DNA from: Novosphingobium album (ex Liu et al. 2023)
GTDB taxonomy: Bacteria > Pseudomonadota > Alphaproteobacteria > Sphingomonadales > Sphingomonadaceae
DNA length: 64,000 nucleotides
NCBI RefSeq assembly: GCF_029076845.1
Contig: NZ_JARESE010000063.1
Location: 1 to 64,000 of the forward strand
Reading direction: 5' to 3'
The translations under genes and the position numbers were made by a program. The notes under the pieces were generated by a model. It saw only the letters and a program-made list of their open reading frames with translations. It searched no databases and was not told the origin of the DNA. This document shows, piece after piece, positions 26,635 to 35,103 of this stretch (position 1 is its first letter; every line of letters starts with the position of its first letter).

Positions 26635-28605
26635 ATGGCCCCTTGGCCGCTGCAGCGCACAAAAAATAAGGTGTTGTGCGTAATTTTCGGTGCTAGCGAG
26701 GGCCCCGCATTGTTATTTCCTGAACGTGTCGATCTAGACCCGTGGGTTCTGTTCGCGACCATCATGGCCTTGGTCGCTTCGGTATGGATATCGCGCAATG
26801 TCGCGGGCCCGGCGCGCAGCCGCGTCCCGTTCAGCGGCGCTGTCGATCTGCTGGCGGCATCGGTCATCACGTTCCTCGCCACTGGCTGGATGGCCGGCTT
26901 TCGCGCCAGCCTGCCGCCGCTGCTCGCGTTCCTGGCGCTTTCGGTACTGGTCAGGCTGACGGCGCGCAATCTCAGCGCGCCGGGAAGCGCCTGGCTGACG
27001 ATCGATTTCGCCGGCGTGCTGATCGGCTGGCTGTGGTCGTGCCTGTTCATCCGCGAAACCGCGCTGCCGCCCGCGCTCGAGGCGCTGGCGCTGGTCAGCC
27101 TGACGCTGGGGCTGGTCTTCATCGTTGCCCGCTGCCTGGAACGCGTCGCGCGCGAGGCGCTGCTGACGCACCGGCGCTGGCGCGAGCCGAACGAGGCGCC
27201 CGAGGCCGGGCCAGGCCACTTCCGCCCGAAAGTCTCGATCCACCTGCCCTGCTATGCCGAGCCGCCCGAAGTGGTCATGGAGACGATGAACCGCCTGGCC
27301 GCGCTCGATTACGACAATTTCGAAGTGCTGGTGTGCGACAACAACACTCGCGACGAGGCGCTGTGGCGGCCGCTGGAGCGGCACACGCGCGAGCTGAACG
27401 CCCGGGCGGGCCGCGAGATCTTCCGCTTCTTCCACGTCTCCCCGCTGCCCGGCGCGAAGGCCGGGGCGCTCAATTACCTGCTGCGGCACATGGCGAAGGA
27501 TGCCGAGCTGGTTTCGGTGGTGGACGCCGATTACTATTCCACGCCGGACTTCCTGAAGCGCCTGGTGCCATTCTTCGAAGACCCGCAGATCGCCTATGTC
27601 CAGACGCCGCACGACTATCGCGACTATGCGGACAGCGCGTTCCTGACGAGCTGCTATTGGGAATACATGCCCAACAACAAGGTCGATATGGTGGGCGTGC
27701 ACGAATATGGCGGCGCCTTCACCATCGGCACGATGTGCCTCTTGCGCACCCGCGTGCTGAAATGCGTGGGCGGCTGGGCGGAATGGTGCCTTACCGAGGA
27801 TTCGGAAGTTTCGGTGCGGCTGCGCGCCGCCGGCTATCGCGGGATCTATATCGGCGAGACGTTCGGACGCGGCCTGATCCCGGCAACCTACAGCGATTAC
27901 AAGAAGCAGCGCTTTCGCTGGACCGCCGGCCCGGTGCAGCAGCTCGTGCGCCACTGGCGGCTGTTCCTGCCCACGCCCTGGGCCCGGCCGATGCCGGGCT
28001 GGACCAAGCTGCTTGAAGTCCTGCGCTGCATCGCGCCGCTGCAGAACCTGGCCGCGCTGCTTTCGGGCCTGATCGTGCTGGGCATCGTCTCGGCCGCGAC
28101 ATTGCTGGGCGCGCTGCGGCCGATCGCCGTGCCCGATATCGTCTGGACCGTGATGCCACTCGCGATCGCGACCCAACTCGTGCGCGTCTGGCAGCGCTAT
28201 CGCCTGACCGGCTGCGATCGCATCGGCGCGATGATCCGGGGCGAGATCGCGCGCGCCTCGCTCAGCTATGTGGTGCTGGCGGCCGGGCTCGCCGGGCTGT
28301 CCAGCAAGCCGCTGGCCTGGCGGCGCACACCCAAGTTCGGCGAGGGGGACAGCCTGAAGGCGGCGCTGGCATCGGTGCGGGGCGAAACCGTGCTCGGCGC
28401 GGCCGGGCTGGCGCTGGCGGGGGCGATGCTGGTGCTGCACGGCCGGATCGGCGACACGTTCGGGATGCTGGCGGCGCTTGGCCTGGCCCTCATCGCCCTG
28501 CGCTTCCTTTGCGCGCCTTATATGGCCTGGCTCTCGTTCCGCGATCGGCGGGCGGGCACCGGACTGGTCCAGGACCTGACGATCCCCGCCGTATCGCGCG
28601 CCTGA
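26635..28605 (+). CDS. Membrane-bound family 2 glycosyltransferase (cellulose synthase-like)
   Basis: A processive-type GT2 enzyme of up to 656 residues. It has N-terminal membrane helices (about residues 35-180 of the longest reading), a cytoplasmic GT-A domain with the nucleotide-binding D (LVCDNNTRDEA), the metal D-x-D in VVDADYYSTPD, the acceptor TED (CLTEDSEV) and QRFRW as the Q-x-x-R-W motif, followed by C-terminal helices. This is the plan of cellulose, hyaluronan and glucan synthases. The start is uncertain: the ATG at 26635 has no good ribosome site, and a GTG at 26671 or a TTG at 26710 would also fit. Only one such synthase is in the window, and no BcsB-like partner was seen. Confidence 0.85.
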   Translation: MAPWPLQRTKNKVLCVIFGASEGPALLFPERVDLDPWVLFATIMALVASVWISRNVAGPARSRVPFSGAVDLLAASVITFLATGWMAGFRASLPPLLAFLALSVLVRLTARNLSAPGSAWLTIDFAGVLIGWLWSCLFIRETALPPALEALALVSLTLGLVFIVARCLERVAREALLTHRRWREPNEAPEAGPGHFRPKVSIHLPCYAEPPEVVMETMNRLAALDYDNFEVLVCDNNTRDEALWRPLERHTRELNARAGREIFRFFHVSPLPGAKAGALNYLLRHMAKDAELVSVVDADYYSTPDFLKRLVPFFEDPQIAYVQTPHDYRDYADSAFLTSCYWEYMPNNKVDMVGVHEYGGAFTIGTMCLLRTRVLKCVGGWAEWCLTEDSEVSVRLRAAGYRGIYIGETFGRGLIPATYSDYKKQRFRWTAGPVQQLVRHWRLFLPTPWARPMPGWTKLLEVLRCIAPLQNLAALLSGLIVLGIVSAATLLGALRPIAVPDIVWTVMPLAIATQLVRVWQRYRLTGCDRIGAMIRGEIARASLSYVVLAAGLAGLSSKPLAWRRTPKFGEGDSLKAALASVRGETVLGAAGLALAGAMLVLHGRIGDTFGMLAALGLALIALRFLCAPYMAWLSFRDRRAGTGLVQDLTIPAVSRA

Positions 28606-28608
28606 ACC

Positions 28609-28649
28609 GCGCAAGGGCCGCGCGCCCGGATGGACACGCGGCCTTGCGC
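28609..28649. terminator. Hairpin between convergent genes
   Basis: GCGCAAGGGCCGCG (28609-28622) pairs with CGCGGCCTTGCGC (28637-28649), one base bulged, loop about 14 bases. It lies between the glycosyltransferase and the convergent membrane-protein gene. It has no T run, so it may stop or stabilise transcripts without being a classical terminator. Confidence 0.5.
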
Positions 28650-28672
28650 CGAATTCGCCGTACCGCGCGGGG

Positions 28673-29167
28673 TCAGGCGATCGCCGCGCGGCGCAGGCTG
28701 CGCGCCAGCACGAAGCCGAGCACCGCGCTGGCCAGCAGGCCCACGGCCTGGGCCGCGAGGAAGGGCGGCTCGGTGCCGGTAGGCGCCAGCGCATTGAGCG
28801 TGGGCACCTTGAGGAACGATTGCACCACCAGCACGAAGAGGTTGAGGTACAGCGCCAGCGTCGCGGTCACGCCGAAGACGAGGGCTGCCCCGCCGCCCGA
28901 TGCCAGCTTGCGCCAGGCGGCGAACGCGATGGCCAGATCGATCACCGAGATGATCCCCACTCCCAGCGCCGGCGTGAAGCCGCCGATCGGGAAGAGAAAG
29001 CCGGTCAGGCTGGTCGCCAGCGTCGTCCAGAGGAAGACCTGAAGCCAGAGCGAAAGACGGCGGCCAGCGGCATAGGCGGGCAATGCGATCAGTCCGGCCG
29101 CGATCGCGACAAGGCTGATGGCAACGTGAAGCGCGGTGAACTGCGCGAGCGAAAGGCCAAGCATCAT
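28673..29167 (-). CDS. Hypothetical integral membrane protein
   Basis: A 164-residue protein with about five hydrophobic helices (for example LHVAISLVAIAAGLIALPAY, VFLWTTLATSLTGFLFP, GVGIISVIDLAIAFAAW, FGVTATLALYLNLFVLVVQS and AAQAVGLLASAVLGFVLARS). No enzyme motif is visible and I do not recognise the family. AGGAGG lies eight bases before the ATG at 29167. It is the last gene of a minus-strand group after an SDR (17-base gap) and an alpha/beta hydrolase. Confidence 0.7.
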   Translation of the reverse strand: MMLGLSLAQFTALHVAISLVAIAAGLIALPAYAAGRRLSLWLQVFLWTTLATSLTGFLFPIGGFTPALGVGIISVIDLAIAFAAWRKLASGGGAALVFGVTATLALYLNLFVLVVQSFLKVPTLNALAPTGTEPPFLAAQAVGLLASAVLGFVLARSLRRAAIA

Positions 29168-29184
29168 GACACGTTCCTCCTGTT

Positions 29185-29976
29185 TCAGACGGCCGCCGCG
29201 ACGCCGTAGCGCGGCGCGGCATGGGCAAGCGAAAGGTTGGGCCGCAGCGCGGCGCGTGCGGCGATGTAGGCGGTGTAAGCGGCCATGTCGGGCAGCGCGG
29301 GGATCGTGATCGTCTCGCCCAGGTCGAGCCCGGCCAGCGCGGCGTCGACCATCTCGTCGACCAGCATCACCATGTGCGCGGGCAGCGTGGCCAGCTTCTC
29401 CTCGGTCCAGATCGCGGTGCGGGTGATCCCCGGCAGCACCGCCTGCACGCGCACGCCCTTCGGCCCCAGTTCGGCCTGCAAGGCTTCGGTAAAGGCCAGG
29501 ACATAGGCCTTGGTCGCCGGATAGACCGCCGTGAAGCCATCGGGCATCAGCGCGGTGACCGAGGTGATGTTGACGATCGTGCCGGTGCCGGCCGCGGCAA
29601 GACGCGGCGCGATCGCCGCCGAAAGCCGCGTGACCGCCCGCACGTTGAGGTCGATCATGCCCGAAAGGTAATCGGGATCGGCATCGAGGATCGAACCTTC
29701 GTTGGCGATGCCGGCATTGTTGACGAGGCCGGTGATCGCCGCGTCATCGCGCAGCCGCGCCTCGATCCGGGCGAGGTCTTCGATCTTGGCCAGATCGGCG
29801 CTGACCACGTCGACCGTCACGCCGGTTTCGGCGTGGAGCCGGTCGGCCAGTTCGGCCAGCTTGTCGGCGCGGCGGGCGACGAGGACGAGGTCATGGCCGC
29901 GCCGGGCGAGGCGATCGGCATAGATCGCGCCGATGCCGTCGGACGCGCCGGTGACGAGAAAGGTCTGCTTGGTCAT
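29185..29976 (-). CDS. SDR family oxidoreductase
   Basis: A 263-residue classical short-chain dehydrogenase/reductase. It has the cofactor loop TGASDGIG near the start, the NNAGIA structural motif, the catalytic serine in VNITSVTALM and the YPATK catalytic tyrosine-lysine pair. An arginine-rich stretch after strand two (VARRADK) favours NADP(H). The ATG at 29976 has AAGGAG upstream; in-frame starts further up are inside the intergenic region. The gene lies between the alpha/beta hydrolase (59 bases upstream) and the small membrane protein, and this group faces a GlxA-type regulator. Its substrate is unknown. Confidence 0.9.
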   Translation of the reverse strand: MTKQTFLVTGASDGIGAIYADRLARRGHDLVLVARRADKLAELADRLHAETGVTVDVVSADLAKIEDLARIEARLRDDAAITGLVNNAGIANEGSILDADPDYLSGMIDLNVRAVTRLSAAIAPRLAAAGTGTIVNITSVTALMPDGFTAVYPATKAYVLAFTEALQAELGPKGVRVQAVLPGITRTAIWTEEKLATLPAHMVMLVDEMVDAALAGLDLGETITIPALPDMAAYTAYIAARAALRPNLSLAHAAPRYGVAAAV

Positions 29977-30035
29977 GGGTAATCTCCTTCGGGGGTGGGA
30001 GATTCTGGCGGCGGCGACCCACCGCCAGAATGCCG

Positions 30036-30863
30036 TCATTCGCGGATGAAGTCGAGCAGATCGGCGTTGAAGCGATCCTGGTGCGTTGCAGTCAGGCCAT
30101 GGTCGGCGCCTTCATAGACCACGAGCCTGGCGCCCTTGACGATCTTGACCGTTTCGAGCGCCGAAGCGCCGATCGGCACGATCTGGTCGTCATCGCCATG
30201 GAGGACGAGCGTGGGCACGTCGAACTTGGCAAGGTCGGTGTGGAAATCGCTCTCCGAGAAGGCGCGGATGCTGTCGAGCTGACCCTTGAGGCCGCCCATC
30301 ATGCCCTCGCGCCAGAACTCCAGCCGGGTCCCTTCGGAAATGACCGCGCCTTCGCGATTGTAGCCGTAGAACGGGATCGTGAGGTCATGGAAGAACTGGC
30401 TGCGGTTGTCGTACGTGCCCTTGCGGATCGCGTCGAAGGCATCGATCGGCAAGCCGCCGGGATTGGCCTCGGTCTTGAGCATCAGCGGCGGCACCGCGCC
30501 GATCAGCGCGACCTTGGCGACGCGCGCCGTGCCGTGCCGGCCAACGTAGCGGGTCACTTCGCCGCCGCCGGTCGAGTGGCCGACCAGGACCACGTCATGC
30601 AGATCGAGCTGCTCGATCAGTTCGGCAAGGTCGTCGGCGTACTGGTCCATGGTGTTGTCGGCCCAGACCTGGTCCGAGCGGCCATGGCTGCGGCGGTCGT
30701 GGGCGATGGTGCGGAAGCCCTGATTGGCGAAGAACACCATCTGCGCGTCCCACGCGTCGGCCGAAAGCGGCCAGCCGTGCGAGAAGACGATGGGCTGGGC
30801 ATCCTTGGCGCCCCAGTCCTTGTAGAAGATGCGGGTTCCATCGCTGGTGGTGATCGTGGTCAT
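30036..30863 (-). CDS. Alpha/beta hydrolase, non-haem chloroperoxidase/arylesterase type
   Basis: A 275-residue cytoplasmic esterase of the cofactor-free haloperoxidase family. The oxyanion segment [13 protein letters not shown], the nucleophile elbow GHSTGGG (Ser of the triad), the aspartate in [10 protein letters not shown] and the histidine in [10 protein letters not shown] give a complete triad. Such enzymes hydrolyse aryl or lactone esters and can form peracids. AGGAG lies before the ATG at 30863. It is the first gene of a three-gene minus-strand group divergent from a GlxA/AraC regulator, 154 bases away. Confidence 0.92.
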   Translation of the reverse strand: MTTITTSDGTRIFYKDWGAKDAQPIVFSHGWPLSADAWDAQMVFFANQGFRTIAHDRRSHGRSDQVWADNTMDQYADDLAELIEQLDLHDVVLVGHSTGGGEVTRYVGRHGTARVAKVALIGAVPPLMLKTEANPGGLPIDAFDAIRKGTYDNRSQFFHDLTIPFYGYNREGAVISEGTRLEFWREGMMGGLKGQLDSIRAFSESDFHTDLAKFDVPTLVLHGDDDQIVPIGASALETVKIVKGARLVVYEGADHGLTATHQDRFNADLLDFIRE

Positions 30864-31017
30864 CTGGGTATCTCCTGTTGCTCAAGGGCGGCCTTGCGCC
30901 CGGTGAGATCGGAAGTACCTTGGCTCCGGCGGGCGCGGGATTGGCGGAACCGACATTGACCGGGCCGAAACTGACAAAGGGCCGAAGCAGGCCCGCAAAC
31001 CACAAGGGGAAGCGGCG

Positions 31018-32004
31018 ATGGCGGCGGACAAGCCGGAGGCCGAAGTGGGCCTGGTGCTCTATCGGCAATGCCAGATGGCGATGGTCCACGGCATGACCGA
31101 CTTGCTGGCGATCGCCTCGACCTTCTCGGTCGAGCGCGGCGGGCCGCGCGTGCGGGTCAGCCACTGGATCATCGACGAATGCGGCGATGTCACGCGCCAG
31201 TACGACACCGATCGCGGCAAGTCGGGCGAGCCCGACGTGCTGATCGTGCCGGGGCGGCTGACCGGCCCGCCGGGCCTTGAGGAATCGGCGCCCTATGCGC
31301 GCTGGCTGCTCGATCGCCACGCGCGCGGCACCACGCTCGCCTCGAACTGCGGCGGCGCTTTCCTGCTGGCGGCCACCGGGCTGCTCTCGGGCCGCCCCGC
31401 GACCACGCACTGGCTCTTCGCCGAAGCCTTTCGCGAGCGTTTTCCCGAAGTCCTGCTCGATCCCGACCGTATGGTGATCGAGGATGGCGACATCATCACG
31501 GCGGGCGGGCTGATGGCCTGGACCGACCTTGGCATCCGCCTTGTCGATCGCCTGCTGGGGCCGACCGTGATGATCGAGACCGCCAAGTTCCTGCTGGTCG
31601 ACCCCGCCGGGCGCGAGCAGCGCCACTACAGCCGCTTCGTCCCGCGCCTGACGCACGGGGACGAGCCGATCGTCAAGGTGCAGCACTGGCTGCAGGCCAG
31701 GTCCGGCATCGGCGTCAACGTCACCGACATGGCCGGGACGGCGGGGCTGGAGGAACGCACGTTCCTGCGCCGGTTCAAGGCGGCGACAGGCATGAAGCCC
31801 ACCGAATACGTCCAGCACTTGCGCATCGGCAAGGCGCGCGAACTGCTGGAATTCACCAGGCGCTCGATCGACCAGATCGCCTGGTCGGTCGGCTATGAGG
31901 ATTCCTCCGCGTTCCGGCGCGTGTTCCAGCGCATCCTCGGCCTGTCGCCGGGCGAATACCGCAACCGCTTCCATTCGGGCGCCGATCTGGCAGTGGCGGC
32001 GTAA
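31018..32004 (+). CDS. GlxA family transcriptional regulator (DJ-1/PfpI domain plus AraC HTH)
   Basis: A 328-residue regulator. Residues 1 to about 190 form a DJ-1/PfpI-like glutamine-amidotransferase fold with the ASNCGGAFLLAATGLL elbow carrying a cysteine; the C-terminal 100 residues are an AraC DNA-binding domain with two helix-turn-helix units (VTDMAGTAGLEERTFLRRF and IDQIAWSVGYEDSSAFRRVF) and the LGLSPGEYRNRF end. AAGGGGAA lies before the ATG. It is divergent from the hydrolase-SDR-membrane protein operon, so it probably controls that group. Confidence 0.92.
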   Translation: MAADKPEAEVGLVLYRQCQMAMVHGMTDLLAIASTFSVERGGPRVRVSHWIIDECGDVTRQYDTDRGKSGEPDVLIVPGRLTGPPGLEESAPYARWLLDRHARGTTLASNCGGAFLLAATGLLSGRPATTHWLFAEAFRERFPEVLLDPDRMVIEDGDIITAGGLMAWTDLGIRLVDRLLGPTVMIETAKFLLVDPAGREQRHYSRFVPRLTHGDEPIVKVQHWLQARSGIGVNVTDMAGTAGLEERTFLRRFKAATGMKPTEYVQHLRIGKARELLEFTRRSIDQIAWSVGYEDSSAFRRVFQRILGLSPGEYRNRFHSGADLAVAA

Positions 32005-32059
32005 CCAAGGCGGTCGGTCGCGGGTGTTCTGGAGAGCGACCAAACGCCTCCCCAAAAAA

Positions 32060-32258
32060 CGTCACCTTGAACTCGTTTGGGAATTATCCCCTTCGAACAC
32101 GTAGGCACATTCGTCGCCCCGGGCTTGACCCGGGGCCGCGCTGCCTTTGCCGATGTAGCGGGAGAAGCGGGATCCCGGGTCAAGCCCGGGATGACGGGGG
32201 AAGAAGTACGTGTCCGAAGGGAATAATCACCCGATGCTGAAACCAGTTCAGCATGACG
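32060..32258. repeat. Nested imperfect palindrome built of REP-like units
   Basis: Two pairs of inverted repeats are nested. The outer arms (32060-32103 and 32207-32258) share CTTCGAACACGTA-like ends and a CGTCA..TGAACT-GTTT unit. The inner arms CCCGGGCTTGACCCGGG (32118-32134) and CCCGGGTCAAGCCCGGG (32174-32190) are perfect complements. CGTCATGCTGAACT- and CCCGGGTCAAG-type units are common intergenic palindromes in sphingomonads as far as I recall. It fills most of the gap between the regulator and the HIT gene and carries no reading frame that looks coding. Confidence 0.75.
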
Positions 32259-32293
32259 GGGAGCAACAGGTACGGCCGAGCCCTGACGACAGC

Positions 32294-32719
32294 CTAGAAG
32301 CCCCCCTTCAGCCACGTCACCAGCGCGGCCAGATCCACGCCTTCCAGCGTCACCGCGTGGCCGAGATCGGGCACCTTGGGCCAACCGCAATCGACGAATT
32401 CACGGCCGCGCCATTCGCGCGCGCCTTCGTAGCGCGGGATGACGTGGAAGTGGACATGGGGGTCCACCATCATCAGCATCAGGTAGTTGAGCTTCGCGTA
32501 ATCCACCGCTCGCGTAAGCGCGGCCTCGATCGCGGCGGCCGCCGGCTTCAGCTCGGCATGGGCCCCGGCGGGAAGATCGCCGAACGCGGTCGCATCCGAT
32601 TTCGCCGCCAGCACCAGCGAGCCCAGCGTCGGCTGCGCCGGGCGGGCGAGCACGACCCAATGTTCGAACTCTGCCACCAGCGTTGCCGGGAAGCCGAACC
32701 TTGCGATCGTCTCGTTCAT
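32294..32719 (-). CDS. HIT family protein
   Basis: A 141-residue histidine-triad protein; the family hydrolyses or transfers nucleotidyl groups from substrates such as dinucleoside polyphosphates or AMP-amidates. The triad is seen as HVHFHV (His88, His90, His92) followed by PRYEG. The N-terminal part is typical of small HIT hydrolases. It follows the CDP-alcohol phosphatidyltransferase gene with a single base between them, so the two are co-transcribed. A role in recycling or cleaving a nucleotide by-product of lipid headgroup transfer is an attractive inference only. Confidence 0.88.
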   Translation of the reverse strand: MNETIARFGFPATLVAEFEHWVVLARPAQPTLGSLVLAAKSDATAFGDLPAGAHAELKPAAAAIEAALTRAVDYAKLNYLMLMMVDPHVHFHVIPRYEGAREWRGREFVDCGWPKVPDLGHAVTLEGVDLAALVTWLKGGF

Positions 32720-32720
32720 T

Positions 32721-33857
32721 TCAGCCCTCCGCCAGCCACGAGGTGATCGTACCTCCGCGCGCCCGCACGATCCAGGCCTGCACCAGCCGCACCGCGTGGA
32801 CCACGCAGGAGATCGCCGTCCACCACGCCACCGCGATCAGGCCGAGGTCGGGCCGCGCAAGCAGCGTGGCGACGAACAGGATCACCATGTTCGGATTGCG
32901 GCGCGCGGTGATCAGGCGGAACCGGCTGTCGAACCGGCGCCAGACGTGGATGTGCATCATCCCGTTCTGGCGCATGAACACACCCTCGATCAGCCGCTGG
33001 ACCAGATAGCCGCCCTGGATCGCGCCCTGCACCCACCAGAACGTCACGGTATCATAGGCCAGGCCCCAGGTCGCCAAGCCGGTCGCCCAGAACCACCACC
33101 AGAACGGCGGGTGGACCAGGTCGATGCCATGATCGAACACGTTGCCCCATTTCGACGAGGTGATCGTGCAGCGCGCGAGCTTGCCGTCCACCGTATCGAA
33201 CACCATGAACACGAGGCCGAGCGCCATGCCCAGCCAATAGCGGCCATCGGCAAAGCACCAGGTGGCGATCACGCACAGCAGCGCGCCCGCCGCCGTCACC
33301 ATATTGGGGGTGATGCCCAGCTTCGCGGCGATGCGCGTCAGCACCAGCGCCCATTCGGGCCACAGGTACTTGGTGAGCAGATCGGTAACGCCCTTGTAGG
33401 CGCCGAAATAGCTCGCCCGCTCCAACGCGCGCACCGTATCCGGGCGCAGCGGCATCAGGAACGGCGTCTCGCGCTTCCTGAGCTGCTTGTTCTCGATGGT
33501 CGGGCCGTCCTCGAACGCGATCATTTCCAGCCCGGCGGCATCGGCCAGCGGCGCGCCGTCACGCATGGCCGCCCCGATCCGCGCCGCCTCGCCGGCATCG
33601 CGGGCATGGGCCAGCGCAGGCACGCCGCCCAGCGTCAGCACCGCGCCGGGCCGGGCCAGGAACTCGCGCAGCCACGAGGGATCGAAGGCGAAGGCCGCGT
33701 TGGCCAGCAGCCGGGGGCCCGGCGCGGCCCCGGCCGATGTCGCCAGCCCCGCCGCGCGGGCGATGCGGCGCACGCGCTCGGGCATCGTCAGGCCCCAGAG
33801 CCGGGTCGGGTTCTCGCCGATCGTTTCGACCGGCAGCGCTTGCGCTTGTTCCACCAT
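32721..33857 (-). CDS. CDP-alcohol phosphatidyltransferase with extra N-terminal domain
   Basis: The C-terminal half (from about residue 150) is a six-helix membrane enzyme with the complete signature D-x2-D-G-x2-A-R-x8-G-x3-D-x3-D: D221, D224, G225, A228, R229, G238, D242 and D246. This family joins a CDP-activated lipid or alcohol to an alcohol or phosphate with loss of CMP. Residues 1 to about 145 are soluble and extra to the plain family; their place before the membrane domain recalls the fused archaeal inositol-phosphate cytidylyltransferase/DIP-phosphate synthase, but no nucleotidyltransferase loop is visible. GITPNMVT before the second helix is also typical of that group. The start at 33857 lacks a strong ribosome site. 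Its neighbours are HIT downstream and a divergent lipid-kinase operon. Confidence 0.85.
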   Translation of the reverse strand: MVEQAQALPVETIGENPTRLWGLTMPERVRRIARAAGLATSAGAAPGPRLLANAAFAFDPSWLREFLARPGAVLTLGGVPALAHARDAGEAARIGAAMRDGAPLADAAGLEMIAFEDGPTIENKQLRKRETPFLMPLRPDTVRALERASYFGAYKGVTDLLTKYLWPEWALVLTRIAAKLGITPNMVTAAGALLCVIATWCFADGRYWLGMALGLVFMVFDTVDGKLARCTITSSKWGNVFDHGIDLVHPPFWWWFWATGLATWGLAYDTVTFWWVQGAIQGGYLVQRLIEGVFMRQNGMMHIHVWRRFDSRFRLITARRNPNMVILFVATLLARPDLGLIAVAWWTAISCVVHAVRLVQAWIVRARGGTITSWLAEG

Positions 33858-34059
33858 GGCCGTCGCACGTAGTCGAGCCGCTCGCCGCTGACAATCGTGG
33901 CCCCCTGGCGCGCGCCTCGCGCCTGCCCGCGCGGGGTACAAACGCGGTTCACGAAACCACCATGGAGCGCCGCCATTTGCAACAAATGTGTAACAGTGGC
34001 TTGTCAGATTCGGTTTTCCTGATGATTTTCCGCTTATTCGGCACTAAGTAGCTTTTGCC
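33858..34059. promoter_or_regulatory. Divergent promoter region of the lipid locus
   Basis: The 202 bases between the phosphatidyltransferase and the lipid kinase are AT-richer near 33970-34050 than the neighbouring genes. TTGTCA with a loosely matching GATTTT 17 bases later on the plus strand could serve the kinase operon. No clear operator was seen. This is the only place where promoters for both arms of the locus can lie. Confidence 0.35.
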
Positions 34060-35103
34060 GTGCACGGAACGATCCACGAACTTGAAACGCTGCGCCTGTT
34101 CGAGCAGCCCGAACCGAGGGGAAATCCGCGGCCTTCGCGCTATGTCCCGCGCGGCCGGGCCGTGCCGCTGGTGGGCATCGTGCGCAACCCGCGCAGCCAC
34201 CGCAACAAGCGCAACGCGCCCGAACTGGCCGAATGCTCGAACATCCTGACGCGCACGCCCCGCTCGCGCGAGGCGCTGCGCGAATGCCTTGAGGAATTCG
34301 CCCGGCGCGGGATCGATTTCCTCGTGGTCGATGGCGGTGACGGCACCGTGCGTGACGTGCTGAGCTGCGGCGTCGACATCTTCGGCGATACCTGGCCCAA
34401 GCTGGCCGTGCTGCCCAAGGGCAAGACCAACGCGCTGACCGTCGATCTGGGCCTGCCCAACCACTGGTCGCTCACCGAAGCGCTGATCGCCGTGCGCAAT
34501 GGCAACACCGTGCGCCGCCGGCCGCTGCGGATCACGCCTGCCGATGGCGCGGGCGGCCTGGCGCAAGGCTTCATCCTGGGCGCGGGCGCGTTCACGCTCG
34601 CCACCGAAGTGGGGCAGGAAGCCCACCGGCGCGGCGCGTTCAACAGCTTCGCCGTGGCGCTGACGGTGCTGTGGGGCATCGCGCAGACCATTTTCGGGCG
34701 CAAGGGCAATCCCTGGCGCGCGCGCACGCCGATGCGCATCATCGACCGGCTGACCGGCCGCGAATTGCCGCACAACGGCCGGGGCCGCGCGGACGAGCGC
34801 TTCCTGGCCGTGGCCACCACCTTCGAGAAGTTTCCGCTGGGCGCCCGCCCCTTCGGCCGCCACCCCGCCCCCGGCCTGAAGCTGGGCGTGATCGACTGGC
34901 CCTCGCGCCTGGTCATGGCCATGCTGCCGGTGATCCTGCTGGGGCTGGGCGAGCGCCTTATCGGCCGCAACGGCGCGCACCGCCTGGCCACCGGCAAGAT
35001 CGAGCTTGATCTGGGCGGCCCGTTCATCCTTGATGGCGAAGCCTTTCCCGCGGGCCGCTATATCCTTGACGAAGGTCCGCAGCTCACTTTCGTGGTGCCA
35101 TGA
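34060..35103 (+). CDS. Diacylglycerol kinase-like lipid kinase
   Basis: A 347-residue DAGK-catalytic-domain protein (LCB5/YegS superfamily). The nucleotide loop GGDGTV (92-97) follows VGIVRNPRSHRNKR, and the LPKGKTNALTVDLGLP segment matches the conserved P-x-GT-x-N region, with K replacing the usual first residues. These enzymes phosphorylate diacylglycerol, ceramide or sphingoid bases. The start is a GTG at 34060. The stop overlaps the next gene (ATGA), and a Tam41-like and an NTP-transferase gene follow, while a CDP-alcohol phosphatidyltransferase is divergent. In a sphingomonad, whose membranes hold glycosphingolipids, ceramide is a credible substrate besides diacylglycerol. Confidence 0.82.
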   Translation: MHGTIHELETLRLFEQPEPRGNPRPSRYVPRGRAVPLVGIVRNPRSHRNKRNAPELAECSNILTRTPRSREALRECLEEFARRGIDFLVVDGGDGTVRDVLSCGVDIFGDTWPKLAVLPKGKTNALTVDLGLPNHWSLTEALIAVRNGNTVRRRPLRITPADGAGGLAQGFILGAGAFTLATEVGQEAHRRGAFNSFAVALTVLWGIAQTIFGRKGNPWRARTPMRIIDRLTGRELPHNGRGRADERFLAVATTFEKFPLGARPFGRHPAPGLKLGVIDWPSRLVMAMLPVILLGLGERLIGRNGAHRLATGKIELDLGGPFILDGEAFPAGRYILDEGPQLTFVVP

